Positions 1 to 7,605 of a DNA stretch of 64,000 nt are shown here, piece by piece (position 1 is the stretch's first letter; each line of letters begins with the position of its first letter). Under the pieces are notes generated by a model that worked only from the letters and a program-made list of their open reading frames with translations, was not told where the DNA came from and did not search any database. The stretch spans positions 34,354 through 98,353 of the forward strand of contig JAFEDJ010000071.1 of assembly GCA_018241685.1 (NCBI GenBank). Reading direction: 5' to 3'. The translations under genes and the position numbers were made by a program. The DNA comes from Pseudomonadota bacterium. GTDB taxonomy: Bacteria > Pseudomonadota > Gammaproteobacteria > Burkholderiales > Rhodocyclaceae.

Positions 1-904
1 CTTTCAGGCTCGCCCGCGTGTCCTTCGTGAAGTTATAGGCGCCATTCACGTAGAACTGCTGCACCGAGTTGTCCGGCGCCAGCGCGATCGGCGACAGACC
101 GGTGGCAACCAGCGCCGTGTTGGTGCCCGGCACAACGGTCAGCGCGTTGTACTTGGTGCTCAGGAAGCTGCCGTAATAACCACCGGTGAGCTGGTACTTC
201 TCGGTGGTGTAATCGACCGTGGCCTCGAACTGCTTGTGGTTCTGGTCGATGGGCTCCGGCGAGAACAGGAAGCCGCTGTACAGGTTGGGCGTTCCGGTAC
301 CGGCCACGCCGCGCACGCCATCCATGCGCGTGCCGGTCTTGTCCTCGTTCTTGAACGAGAAGCCCAGCTTGAGGCCTTCGGCGACGAACTTGCTGGCGGT
401 CAGCGTGGTGATGTCGCGCTCGGTCTTGAGGGTGACGTCGTAGGCGTTCGGATTGTTGGCAGCCCCCGCCGTGCTGGCGATATTGGGCTGCACGATCGTG
501 TTGCGGCCAACGCCCTGCACCGCCGTCGTCACGTCATAGGGAGCGTAGCGCGGGATCTGGTCATAGCTGAGGCCCAGTGACCAGTCGCCCTGCTTCTCGT
601 AGCGGATGCTCAGCTCCTGGGTGCGCAGGCCGAGATTGCGGGCGTTCAGCTTGAACCACTTGGCCTCCTCGTCGCGGCGCACCACGTCGATGTCCACGTT
701 GCCGTTGAAGCCTTCGTTGTTGACGCCGCTGTACTGGCGGTACAGCGGATTCACCGCGCTGTAGTACGGCAGGTTGAGCGCCGCCTCGGTCTTGTTGGGG
801 CTGGTCAGCTCCTCGACTTCATCCGCCCACACGCTGGCGACCGGAAACACCGCTGACAAGGCCATGACAATGGCAGTCTGCCGGAAATTCAGATGCTTGC
901 TCAT
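1..904 (-). CDS. MtrB/PioB-type outer-membrane beta-barrel protein, partial (3' end beyond window)
   Basis: Porin-like sheath expected to hold a periplasmic multiheme cytochrome so that electrons cross the outer membrane. Only the first 301 codons are visible; the frame is open to the left edge. The start ATG at 904 has an AGGAGG six bases upstream; an in-frame ATG six bases earlier abuts the ribosome site and is less likely. Residues 1-27 form a signal peptide ending VWA before DEVEE. The rest is rich in alternating aromatic and polar residues with repeated YDxT/FxFKNED strands typical of decaheme-associated outer-membrane proteins. I see no CXXC near the N terminus, unlike Shewanella MtrB. 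It lies 15 bp downstream of the decaheme cytochrome gene, the usual mtrA-mtrB pairing. Family call is strong by context, moderate by sequence. Confidence 0.8.
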   Translation of the reverse strand, partial: MSKHLNFRQTAIVMALSAVFPVASVWADEVEELTSPNKTEAALNLPYYSAVNPLYRQYSGVNNEGFNGNVDIDVVRRDEEAKWFKLNARNLGLRTQELSIRYEKQGDWSLGLSYDQIPRYAPYDVTTAVQGVGRNTIVQPNIASTAGAANNPNAYDVTLKTERDITTLTASKFVAEGLKLGFSFKNEDKTGTRMDGVRGVAGTGTPNLYSGFLFSPEPIDQNHKQFEATVDYTTEKYQLTGGYYGSFLSTKYNALTVVPGTNTALVATGLSPIALAPDNSVQQFYVNGAYNFTKDTRASLK

Positions 905-919
905 GATCATCCTCCTCGC

Positions 920-1903
920 TCAGCGGAAGAAGCGGAACGGGCCGCTGGACGTCGCATTGCTGGGGCTGTTGCTGCCATGGATGTTGGTGTGGCAGTTCAT
1001 GCAGCCGCGCGCCTGGGCCATGCCCGGGCCGATGTTGGTGCTGACCGCATTGGGCAGGTTGCCGCGGGTCGCCGGGATGTTGCCCGGGTGCGAGGAGTCG
1101 CCATGACACTGCTGGCACAGGAAGGGCTGGCGCGCCTTGAGCATCGCGTCCGCCGTGGTGCCGTGGGGGTTGTGGCAGTTGCCGCAATCCTCGACGACCG
1201 GCTGGTGGTTATGCACGAAGGGGCCGCGCTTCTCGGCGTGGCAGGTGTAGCAGGTGGCGTTGGTGGAGTCCTTGACCAACATCTTCGGACCGGCCGAGCC
1301 ATGCGCGTTGTGGCAATCCGAGCAGGTCATCTTGCCTTCGGGGATCGGGTGGTGCGACGGCTTGTTGGCCTCGGCGCGCTGCTGCTTGTGGCAGGTGTAG
1401 CAGACTTCCGCCTGGGTACGCTTGTCGCGGACCTTGTCCTTGCCAGCATGGACCTGGTGGCAGGAGGTACACGAGACATCCCGGTTGGCGTGGGCGCTGG
1501 TGTTCCAGTTGATGTGCTTGCCGCCCTGGTGGCAGGTCGTACAGGCGGCGCTCTTCTCATCGGCGCTGAGCTTCGACGACTTGCCGAAGCTGCGGTCGAC
1601 GGCCGGGCGTTCCTTCAGCTTTTCGGGGTTGTTGACGTGCTTGTCGCTGTCGCCGTGACAGCTGGTGCAACTCGGTGTGCGGCCGTCGGCCAGGCTGCCG
1701 TGCTTGGTCTTGCCAATATGGAGCAGTTTGGGTTCGTCGCTCTCGTCATGGCAGGACGTGCACTTGGCGTCGCCCTTCAGCACGAGATCCTTGGCAGGCG
1801 GTTTGCCGCCGCTCGTCGGGGCATCGGCCGCCAGCACGGCGGTGCTGCCCGCCAATGCCCCAAGCACCATGCATGAGGCGATCAGCTGTCGCAGAAATTT
1901 CAT
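920..1903 (-). CDS. DmsE/MtrA-family decaheme c-type cytochrome
   Basis: Periplasmic electron carrier that would sit inside the adjacent beta-barrel and wire the periplasm to the cell exterior. The 327-residue protein has a signal peptide ending VLAAD and ten CXXCH haem sites (CTSCH, CTSCH, CTTCH, CTSCH, CYTCH, CSDCH, CYTCH, CGNCH, CQQCH, CMNCH), the number expected for MtrA/DmsE/PioA relatives. The start ATG at 1903 has GGGAG seven bases upstream and leads straight into the hydrophobic signal; an in-frame ATG 20 codons earlier would put a Cys-containing extension in front of it and is rejected. Whether the conduit exports electrons or takes them in (as MtoA/PioA do with ferrous iron) cannot be told from sequence. 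Confidence 0.92.
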   Translation of the reverse strand: MKFLRQLIASCMVLGALAGSTAVLAADAPTSGGKPPAKDLVLKGDAKCTSCHDESDEPKLLHIGKTKHGSLADGRTPSCTSCHGDSDKHVNNPEKLKERPAVDRSFGKSSKLSADEKSAACTTCHQGGKHINWNTSAHANRDVSCTSCHQVHAGKDKVRDKRTQAEVCYTCHKQQRAEANKPSHHPIPEGKMTCSDCHNAHGSAGPKMLVKDSTNATCYTCHAEKRGPFVHNHQPVVEDCGNCHNPHGTTADAMLKARQPFLCQQCHGDSSHPGNIPATRGNLPNAVSTNIGPGMAQARGCMNCHTNIHGSNSPSNATSSGPFRFFR

Positions 1904-1972
1904 GTTGTTTCTCCCTGGTACTACCTGCGTTGTCCGGGATGCCCTGCAAGTCGGGCATCCCACCCGAACGGC

Positions 1973-2323
1973 TTACTTGCCGAGGGACAGAATCCAGTCG
2001 GTCAGATTCTTGATCTCGGCCTTGTCCTTGGTCTTGAGGATCTTGTGCTCCTCTTCCTTGCCGTCATCGAACTTGACCATCTCGCCGGAGGTGAGGTGAT
2101 GCAGCAGCTTGGCTTCCGCATCCGGCTTGCCCTTGAAGGACTTGGAAATCTCGGTCAGGGACTTGGCCTCCTTCTTCTTGTCTACCGCGTGGCACTTGGT
2201 ACAGCCTTCCTTCTTGGCCAGCGCCTGGGCGGCATCGGCATCGAAGGCGAAGGCTTGGGCGGACAGCATCAGGCCGGATGCGCAAAGGCCGGACACCAGC
2301 ACTGCGGTCAATTTGGATTTCAT
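1973..2323 (-). CDS. small monohaem cytochrome c, periplasmic
   Basis: Single-haem c-type cytochrome of 116 residues, probably a soluble shuttle between the inner-membrane cytochromes and the decaheme protein. It has a signal peptide ending AFAFD, one CTKCH haem site about 20 residues into the mature protein, and a C-terminal NLTDWILSLGK helix of the sort that closes class I cytochrome c folds. The likely axial Met is in SGEMVKF. The mature region is unusually lysine-rich, with KKKEAK and KGKPDAEAK segments, suggesting a basic docking face. ATG at 2323 is preceded by GAGGAGA. It lies between the cytochrome b and decaheme genes in the same orientation, so it is probably part of that operon. 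Confidence 0.85.
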   Translation of the reverse strand: MKSKLTAVLVSGLCASGLMLSAQAFAFDADAAQALAKKEGCTKCHAVDKKKEAKSLTEISKSFKGKPDAEAKLLHHLTSGEMVKFDDGKEEEHKILKTKDKAEIKNLTDWILSLGK

Positions 2324-2370
2324 GTGCGACTCTCCTCGAGGATGTTTATTGCTTGAGTTGGAACGGGAAA

Positions 2371-2985
2371 TCAATGCTCGTACCAGCCGCTGATCATCAT
2401 CTTGAACAGGCTGGAAACCTTGGGCCCCATGGTGCCCAGGTAGATGTGGCTGACCGCGAACAGCACGATCGCCGCGGCGCCGAGGTAATGGACCAGGGCG
2501 ATCGGCAGCAGGCCGTCGAGGCCGAAAAGGCGGTCGGGGGCGAACTGCGGGTATAGGAAGATCAGCCCGGTGGCGATGACCACCGGCAGCACCAGGTACA
2601 TGATCGACCAGTAGGTGACCGCCTGCAGCGCGTTGAAATTGACCTCGGGAGTCGGCGGGAAGGGTTCCTTCTCGCCCTTAAAGATGCCGGAGCCATAGAA
2701 CTGCATCTGCTTGAGGCAGCGCCCGATGATGCCGGGCGGCTTCGGCACATACTGCCACCAGTTGCCGGTGACGATGTTGCCGACCACGAAGACCACGTAC
2801 AGACCGGCCAGGCACACACCGGCCACGTTGTGGATGCGGGCGGCCAGCGAGAACTCCACCAGTGGCAGGTCGGGATTGGAAAAGTGCAGGCTGACGCCGG
2901 TCACCGCCAGCACGATGATCGCCAGCGCATTGCTCCAGTGCCACAGGCGGATCCACAGGGGCAGCATGAAAACGCGATTAGTCAT
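2371..2985 (-). CDS. cytochrome b561-type membrane subunit (Ni-hydrogenase/formate dehydrogenase gamma-like)
   Basis: Integral membrane dihaem cytochrome b of 204 residues, expected to exchange electrons with the quinone pool. About four transmembrane segments are visible, and histidines in LWHWSNA, RIHNVAG, LVHYLGA and AVSHIYLG are placed like the haem ligands of the HydC/FdnI family (PF01292). Its start overlaps the end of the heptaheme cytochrome gene by 8 bp, implying translational coupling and a shared complex. The likely role is quinol oxidation, or reverse electron flow, feeding the heptaheme subunit and then the outer-membrane conduit. No catalytic molybdenum or nickel subunit is nearby, so this cytochrome b is probably not part of a hydrogenase or formate dehydrogenase. 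Confidence 0.85.
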   Translation of the reverse strand: MTNRVFMLPLWIRLWHWSNALAIIVLAVTGVSLHFSNPDLPLVEFSLAARIHNVAGVCLAGLYVVFVVGNIVTGNWWQYVPKPPGIIGRCLKQMQFYGSGIFKGEKEPFPPTPEVNFNALQAVTYWSIMYLVLPVVIATGLIFLYPQFAPDRLFGLDGLLPIALVHYLGAAAIVLFAVSHIYLGTMGPKVSSLFKMMISGWYEH

Positions 2986-3946
2986 GGTTCTTGCTCCGGC
3001 GCATGCGGGTGGTGATGATGCGGACCAGGCCGTGGCCGATCACGCCGACGACGGTGGCGACGAACAGGCCGATCACGATCCAGTCGATGGACGGGTTGCG
3101 GGTCGCCCCCACCACGTACGAATTGCTGAGGATCACGCTGTTGAGGAAGCCGTACTTGTTCTGCTCTTCCTTGGCCAGGTGACGGTAGAGGCGCGCATTC
3201 AGCGACGTGTTGGCGCTGTGGCAGGTGGCGCACTTCTTCTCGGCCTTGTCCTTGTTCAGGATCTCGTGGGACAGGGACAGCTTGTCCTCCGTCGGCGTGT
3301 GACACTCGATGCAGCGCACAGCCTGCCAGTGCAGGCGGGTGTTGGGCAGCCAGCTGTGGATATCGTCGATGGGCGGACGCTTCTTCTTCTCCGGCGCGAT
3401 CTTGGCGAAGGCCAGGTCGGAGTCGTGGCAGTCCAGGCAGATCTTGTTGTCCTGGGCCACGATCTTGTGCGGGTCGCGCAGCTTGGAGGCCAGCGTCATC
3501 ACGTGCGGATCGTGGCAGGTCGAGCAGGTGAAGCTGTCGCTGAGATGCTCGGCATGCACCGACTTGTCGAACTGGCGCTCGATGCGCATCGCCTTGCGGG
3601 CGTGGCAGTCCTGGCATTCGCTCAGGCCTTCCTTCGCCTTGGCTGCATGGGGATGCTTGTCGTAGCCGTCGCCATGGCATTTGGAGCATGCCATCTGCCC
3701 GTGATCGGACGCCGTATAGGTATCCACATCGACGAGGTAATTACGCAGTTTCTTGAGATCCAGCCCTTCCTTGGGCGGCTTCTTGAGCCCTGCCTCCGAG
3801 TGACAGGTCAGACACTCGGCATTGGCCGTCTTGATCTTGGCCAGCTCTTCCGGCGTTGGGGGGGGATCGTCGGCAAATGCCGTGGCAGTCAGCATGACCA
3901 GCAAGGCCAGGGCGCCGCACAGCTTGTTCTTGAAATTGGCAAACAC
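2978..3946 (-). CDS. heptaheme membrane-anchored c-type cytochrome
   Basis: Periplasmic multihaem cytochrome with a C-terminal membrane anchor. Seven CXXCH sites are visible (CLTCH, CSKCH, CQDCH, CSTCH, CLDCH, CIECH, CATCH), followed by a transmembrane segment near IDWIVIGLFVATVVGVIGHG and a short basic tail. A GTG start at 3946 is chosen because AGAGGAAA lies just upstream and the signal peptide (ALLVMLTATAFA) follows directly; a longer frame from 4069 would put about 40 unlikely residues in front. It is the first gene of the cluster and overlaps the cytochrome b gene, so the two probably form an inner-membrane quinol:cytochrome module. I do not recognise an exact characterised homologue. 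Confidence 0.85.
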   Translation of the reverse strand: MFANFKNKLCGALALLVMLTATAFADDPPPTPEELAKIKTANAECLTCHSEAGLKKPPKEGLDLKKLRNYLVDVDTYTASDHGQMACSKCHGDGYDKHPHAAKAKEGLSECQDCHARKAMRIERQFDKSVHAEHLSDSFTCSTCHDPHVMTLASKLRDPHKIVAQDNKICLDCHDSDLAFAKIAPEKKKRPPIDDIHSWLPNTRLHWQAVRCIECHTPTEDKLSLSHEILNKDKAEKKCATCHSANTSLNARLYRHLAKEEQNKYGFLNSVILSNSYVVGATRNPSIDWIVIGLFVATVVGVIGHGLVRIITTRMRRSKNHD

Positions 3947-4031
3947 GTGATTTCCTCTGAATTCCGACCGTCGAATTATCAGTGCGTCCCGTTTTGCCAG
4001 AACATTTCGATACACATGAAATGCACCCCTG

Positions 4032-4045
4032 TTGATCAAGATCAA
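4032..4045. promoter_or_regulatory. FNR/Anr box upstream of the multihaem cytochrome cluster
   Basis: TTGAT-CAAG-ATCAA is an exact match to the FNR/Anr consensus (TTGAT-N4-ATCAA). Its centre is about 92 bp upstream of the GTG start at 3946. If used as a class II activator site at -41.5, transcription would begin near 3997 and leave about a 50-base leader. A weak TATCGA lies at 4012-4007 on the minus strand as a possible -10. This suggests the cluster is switched on without oxygen. Confidence 0.7.
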
Positions 4046-4142
4046 GGTCTGGCGCGACTCTGTAAGCATTTATGCGACACCGACACGCTCTCCGGAATAG
4101 GTGTTTCCCCACCCCCTTGTCAAGTTTTCTCCATGACATCCG

Positions 4143-4943
4143 TCACTCGAGAATCTCGACCGGCATGCCGACATGCAAATCGGCGCGCCCCTCGGCGATC
4201 ACGTTCTGCCCGAAGATCACCCCGGCAGGCGTCCGCCGATACTGGGCCAGCGTGCGCAGGGGTTCCTGGTCCAACCCCTTGCGCCCGGTGTGCGGATCGA
4301 CGGTGGTGAACACACAGCGCTCACAGGGCTTGGCAATGCGGAACACGGCCCCGCCGATGCGCAGGCGCGTCCAGCCGTCCTCCGCAAAGGCATCGCACCC
4401 CGTTACCACCAGGTTGGGCCGGAAGCGCTCCATCTCCAGTGGACGCCCGACCCGTGCGGACAGATCGTCCAGCGAGGCCTGAGTGGCCAGCAGCAACGGA
4501 AAACCGTCAGCAAAAGAAAGCGGCACGGCAGCGTCATTTCTTAAATGCCGGGACGTCTCGGCACCGATCCACAGGAACTTCAGCCGCGCGCCCACGTAGG
4601 CCGAGATCCAGTCGTCGGCCTCGTCCGCACCGTGCCATGCCGAAAACGTGTCGCTCCACACAGTCGCCGGATGCGGCTTGGTGAAGGCCGTGTTGGGCAC
4701 GAACAGTGGCTCACGCCCCGGCGCCGACAGACGGACGCCGTCCGCCGCGGGAGCGGCGTCGATCAACACCAGTTCGGGATATTCTCGGCCGGTCATCAGG
4801 CGCCCATTGGGGTCGCCGACCATCCAGTGGCGGTCGAAAGGCAGGCCGATCGGGCTCACCGGGCTGGCATCGAGGCGCTCGCCGCGCATGGACTTGACCG
4901 GGTAACGATAGAGGGCGGAAAGGATCAGCGGGTTGTCGGACAT
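4143..4943 (-). CDS. MOSC domain-containing protein (YcbX-like)
   Basis: A 266-residue protein with an N-terminal MOSC beta-barrel (start LSALYRYPVKSMRGE) and a C-terminal MOSC domain. The PCERCVFTTVD motif carries the cysteine that binds the molybdenum cofactor in YcbX and mARC enzymes. The family reduces N-hydroxylated compounds with electrons from a flavoprotein and ferredoxin. Unlike E. coli YcbX there is no C-terminal 2Fe-2S ferredoxin domain: the sequence stops at VGMPVEILE. ATG at 4943 is chosen over a longer frame because homology begins there and a purine-rich AGAGAGAG precedes it. It is transcribed alone and its 3' end faces the cytochrome cluster promoter. Confidence 0.85.
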   Translation of the reverse strand: MSDNPLILSALYRYPVKSMRGERLDASPVSPIGLPFDRHWMVGDPNGRLMTGREYPELVLIDAAPAADGVRLSAPGREPLFVPNTAFTKPHPATVWSDTFSAWHGADEADDWISAYVGARLKFLWIGAETSRHLRNDAAVPLSFADGFPLLLATQASLDDLSARVGRPLEMERFRPNLVVTGCDAFAEDGWTRLRIGGAVFRIAKPCERCVFTTVDPHTGRKGLDQEPLRTLAQYRRTPAGVIFGQNVIAEGRADLHVGMPVEILE

Positions 4944-5123
4944 GGTGTTCTCTCTCTGTTGGGCTTGGATACCTGAATTGGAATGGCAGGCCGTCGAAGC
5001 AGCCTGCCGGCGAACACACTGATTATCCCGGCAGCCCTCCGGCAGCGGCAATCGGACACGGATCGCCCGGGCGCTTTAAAATAGCGGCCCGTAACCGATT
5101 GCCGCCCGGCGGCCCTGCCTCCC

Positions 5124-5372
5124 ATGACCTACGAAGAACACCTGGACGAAGTCGCCACCCTCCTCTTCGAGCGCTACAAGCTCACCGAACAGGCCGCCAT
5201 CCAGCTGGTCATGAAGGCCCAGGCCGACGGCTACTTCAGCGGCCACGACGACGATCCCTCGATCTGCACCCAACTGCGCGCCGAGCAGGATGCCAAGCGC
5301 GTCTTCAAGGAGTACAGCAAGCCGGCCGCCGCCAAGCCCTTCACGCCCCCCCGCGGTCGCACACGCCGCTGA
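5124..5372 (+). CDS. small conserved-looking hypothetical protein
   Basis: An 82-residue acidic-to-basic protein (MTYEEHLDEVATLLFERYKL...) with no signal peptide or membrane segment. The first 65 residues should be mostly helical, with LLFERYKLTEQAAIQLVMKA resembling a three-helix bundle; the tail is basic and Pro/Arg-rich. A TTAAAATAG stretch at about 5076-5084 could be its -10 region. It is divergent from the MOSC gene and lies 71 bp before the antiporter gene in the same direction, so the two may be co-transcribed. Codon use resembles the neighbours, supporting a real gene. I do not recognise the function. Confidence 0.6.
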   Translation: MTYEEHLDEVATLLFERYKLTEQAAIQLVMKAQADGYFSGHDDDPSICTQLRAEQDAKRVFKEYSKPAAAKPFTPPRGRTRR

Positions 5373-5443
5373 CAGATGCGGGAACCAAGTGCATGGGCAT
5401 GGGCTCTGCATGAACACGACACCCGACACCTTGCCCTGATTCC

Positions 5444-6703
5444 ATGACGCCCAGTGCCATCCAGCTCATCGGCGCGACCCTCTTCGCGGTCGCCATCCTG
5501 CATACCTTCTCCACCCGCTTCTTCGAGCACCTCGCCCATACGCGCCCCGCACACGCGGGCATCTGGCACCTGCTCGGCGAGGTGGAGGTGGTGTTCGGCT
5601 TCTGGGCGATGGTCCTGCTCGTGGCGATGTTCTCCATCGACGGCGCCCAGCCGGCCACCGCCTACATCGAATCGCGCAATTTCACCGAGCCGATGTTCGT
5701 CTTTGCGATCATGGTCATCGCCGGCACGCGCCCGATCCTCCACGCTGCCAGCGGACTCGTCCGTCTGACGGCACGCGCCGTGCCGCTGCCCGGCCCGGCG
5801 GCCGGCTACTTCACGGTGCTCGCGCTGGTACCGCTGCTCGGCTCCTTCATCACCGAACCGGCGGCCATGACGCTGGCGGCGCTGATGCTGCGCGACGAGT
5901 TCTTCAGCCGCGGCCTGTCCACGCGCCTGAAGTACGCGACCCTCGGCGTGCTGTTCGTCAACATCTCCATCGGTGGCACGCTGACCCCCTTCGCCGCGCC
6001 GCCGGTGCTGATGGTCGCCGGCAAATGGGGCTGGGACACCCACTTCATGCTGAGCCAGTTCGGCTGGAAGGCCGCGCTCGCCGTCGGCATCAACGCTCTC
6101 GGCGCCACGCTGGCCTTCCGCCGTGAACTCGCAGCCCTTCGCCCCGCGACCAGCAAAGCCGACACGCAGCGTGTTCCGCTGGCGCTGACACTGGTGCACC
6201 TGCTGTTCCTGTGCGGCGTCGTGGTGTCCGCCCACCATCCGGCAATCTTCCTGGGCCTGTTCCTGTTTTTCCTGGGCGTCGCCGACGCCTACGCCCGCCA
6301 CCAGGACCGTCTGATCCTGCGCGAAGGCCTGCTGGTGGCCTTCTTCCTGGCCGGCCTGGTCGTGCTCGGCGGGCAGCAGCAATGGTGGCTGCAGCCGCTG
6401 CTGATGAGCATGAGCAGCGATGCGGTCTTCGTCGGCGCGACCCTCCTCACCGCCGTTACCGACAACGCTGCGCTGACCTACCTGGGCTCCCTCGTCGAAG
6501 GGCTCAGCGATGCCTTCAAGTACGCACTGGTCAGCGGCGCCGTGACCGGTGGCGGCCTCACCATCATCGCCAACGCCCCCAACCCCGCCGGCAGCGCCAT
6601 CCTGCGCGGCAGTTTCGACGACGAGTCGATCAACGCCGGCGGGCTGTTCGTCGCCGCGCTGCTGCCGACGCTGGTGGCGGGCAGCGCCTTCCTGCTGCTG
6701 TAA
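5444..6703 (+). CDS. putative Na+/H+ antiporter (PF07399-type membrane protein)
   Basis: A 419-residue polytopic inner-membrane protein with about ten or eleven hydrophobic segments. Conserved-looking features include GSFITEPAAMTLAALMLRDEF in the middle and VTDNAALTYLGS followed by SGAVTGGGLTIIANAPNPAG near the C terminus. That pairing of TEPA and NAPNPAG re-entrant motifs recalls the ArsB/NhaD ion-transporter superfamily and the Na_H_antiport_2 family. The likely role is exchange of sodium for protons. Family proteins are mostly uncharacterised, so substrate is inference. The start ATG at 5444 has no strong ribosome site but leads into the first membrane helix. Confidence 0.75.
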   Translation: MTPSAIQLIGATLFAVAILHTFSTRFFEHLAHTRPAHAGIWHLLGEVEVVFGFWAMVLLVAMFSIDGAQPATAYIESRNFTEPMFVFAIMVIAGTRPILHAASGLVRLTARAVPLPGPAAGYFTVLALVPLLGSFITEPAAMTLAALMLRDEFFSRGLSTRLKYATLGVLFVNISIGGTLTPFAAPPVLMVAGKWGWDTHFMLSQFGWKAALAVGINALGATLAFRRELAALRPATSKADTQRVPLALTLVHLLFLCGVVVSAHHPAIFLGLFLFFLGVADAYARHQDRLILREGLLVAFFLAGLVVLGGQQQWWLQPLLMSMSSDAVFVGATLLTAVTDNAALTYLGSLVEGLSDAFKYALVSGAVTGGGLTIIANAPNPAGSAILRGSFDDESINAGGLFVAALLPTLVAGSAFLLL

Positions 6704-6870
6704 GCACAATCCTGCGCGCCGAATAAGCTTCCACGTTTTTCTTGGTTCAGTCTGCCGCCGCCGCTGCCTAGACTGCCTCCATCCCATAAAACGTGACACA
6801 GGCAGCAGAATGCGGGCGAAGCGGCCACCACGCCGCTCCGCCCGCGCCGTTCTGCACCGGAAAGCGCCCC

Positions 6871-7533
6871 ATGCACCACACCACCCTCATCGTTCCCGGC
6901 TTCCACGGCAGCGGCCCCGCCCACTGGCAGACCTGGCTGGAAACCCAGCTTCCCGACGCCCGCCGGGTCCGTGGCATCGACTGGGAAAACCCGGTTCTGG
7001 CCCGCTGGGCACAAACCGTCCGCGACGAGATCGACGCCTCGCCCGGCCCGGTCTGGCTCGTCGCCCACAGCTTCGGCTGCCTCGCCTCCGTCGTCGCCGC
7101 CAGCGACCGCCTCAACCGGGTGGCCGGCCTGCTGCTCGTCGCGCCGGCCGATCCTGAACGCTTCACGCCCTTCGGCCTGCGCGACGAGGACTCCCATCCC
7201 GAGGATGAGGGCCTGAGCCGCTGGATTCCCCGCGATGCCATCGGCGCGCCGAGTATCGTCGTCGCCAGCACCAACGATCCGTGGGTACGCCTGTCCTCCG
7301 CCGCCTACTGGGCCGACAGCTGGGGCAGCCACCTGGTGGAGATCGGCGCCGCCGGTCACATCAATGTGGACTCCGGTCACGGCCCGTGGCCGCGCGGCCT
7401 GGAACTACTGCACGCCCTGAAGGCCTCCGCCGAGGACCTGCCTCTCGGCAGCATCGACGACATCACCCTCGTGCGTCGGGGCCGCCATGGCGCCCTCGCC
7501 CGCCTGCGCCACGGCACGCGCGGACGCCCCTAG
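6871..7533 (+). CDS. RBBP9/YdeN family alpha/beta hydrolase
   Basis: A 220-residue serine hydrolase of the small RBBP9/YdeN family. The N-terminal LIVPGFHGSGPAHWQTWLE is the family signature, and VAHSFGC holds the nucleophilic serine. DPWV and GHINVDSGHGPWP provide the expected late Asp and His of the triad. ATG at 6871 is chosen because the family signature starts there; an in-frame upstream ATG at 6793 would add 26 unrelated residues. The natural substrate is unknown for most members. It ends 12 bp before a strong hairpin shared with the convergent cysB. Confidence 0.85.
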   Translation: MHHTTLIVPGFHGSGPAHWQTWLETQLPDARRVRGIDWENPVLARWAQTVRDEIDASPGPVWLVAHSFGCLASVVAASDRLNRVAGLLLVAPADPERFTPFGLRDEDSHPEDEGLSRWIPRDAIGAPSIVVASTNDPWVRLSSAAYWADSWGSHLVEIGAAGHINVDSGHGPWPRGLELLHALKASAEDLPLGSIDDITLVRRGRHGALARLRHGTRGRP

Positions 7534-7544
7534 CCTGGAAACGC

Positions 7545-7573
7545 AACAGCCCCGCACGAAGCGGGGCTGTTTC
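7545..7573. terminator. bidirectional rho-independent terminator between hydrolase and cysB
   Basis: AACAGCCCCGC, loop ACGAA, GCGGGGCTGTT: an 11-bp perfect stem flanked by A and T residues on both sides. It lies between two convergent genes and can end transcription in either direction. Confidence 0.85.
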
Positions 7574-7605
7574 CATACACCGGCAATCCGGCGGGCTTGC
7601 GAGGA

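Noticed and set aside
893..1876. Long plus-strand frames opposite the multihaem cytochrome genes
   Set aside because: They are mirror images of real genes in GC-rich DNA. The minus-strand frames carry CXXCH haem sites, signal peptides and ribosome sites; these have none.
5231..6799. 522-codon minus-strand frame opposite the antiporter gene
   Set aside because: Its composition (Gln, Arg and Gly-rich without any fold pattern) is typical of antisense shadows, and the plus-strand frame encodes a clear membrane transporter.
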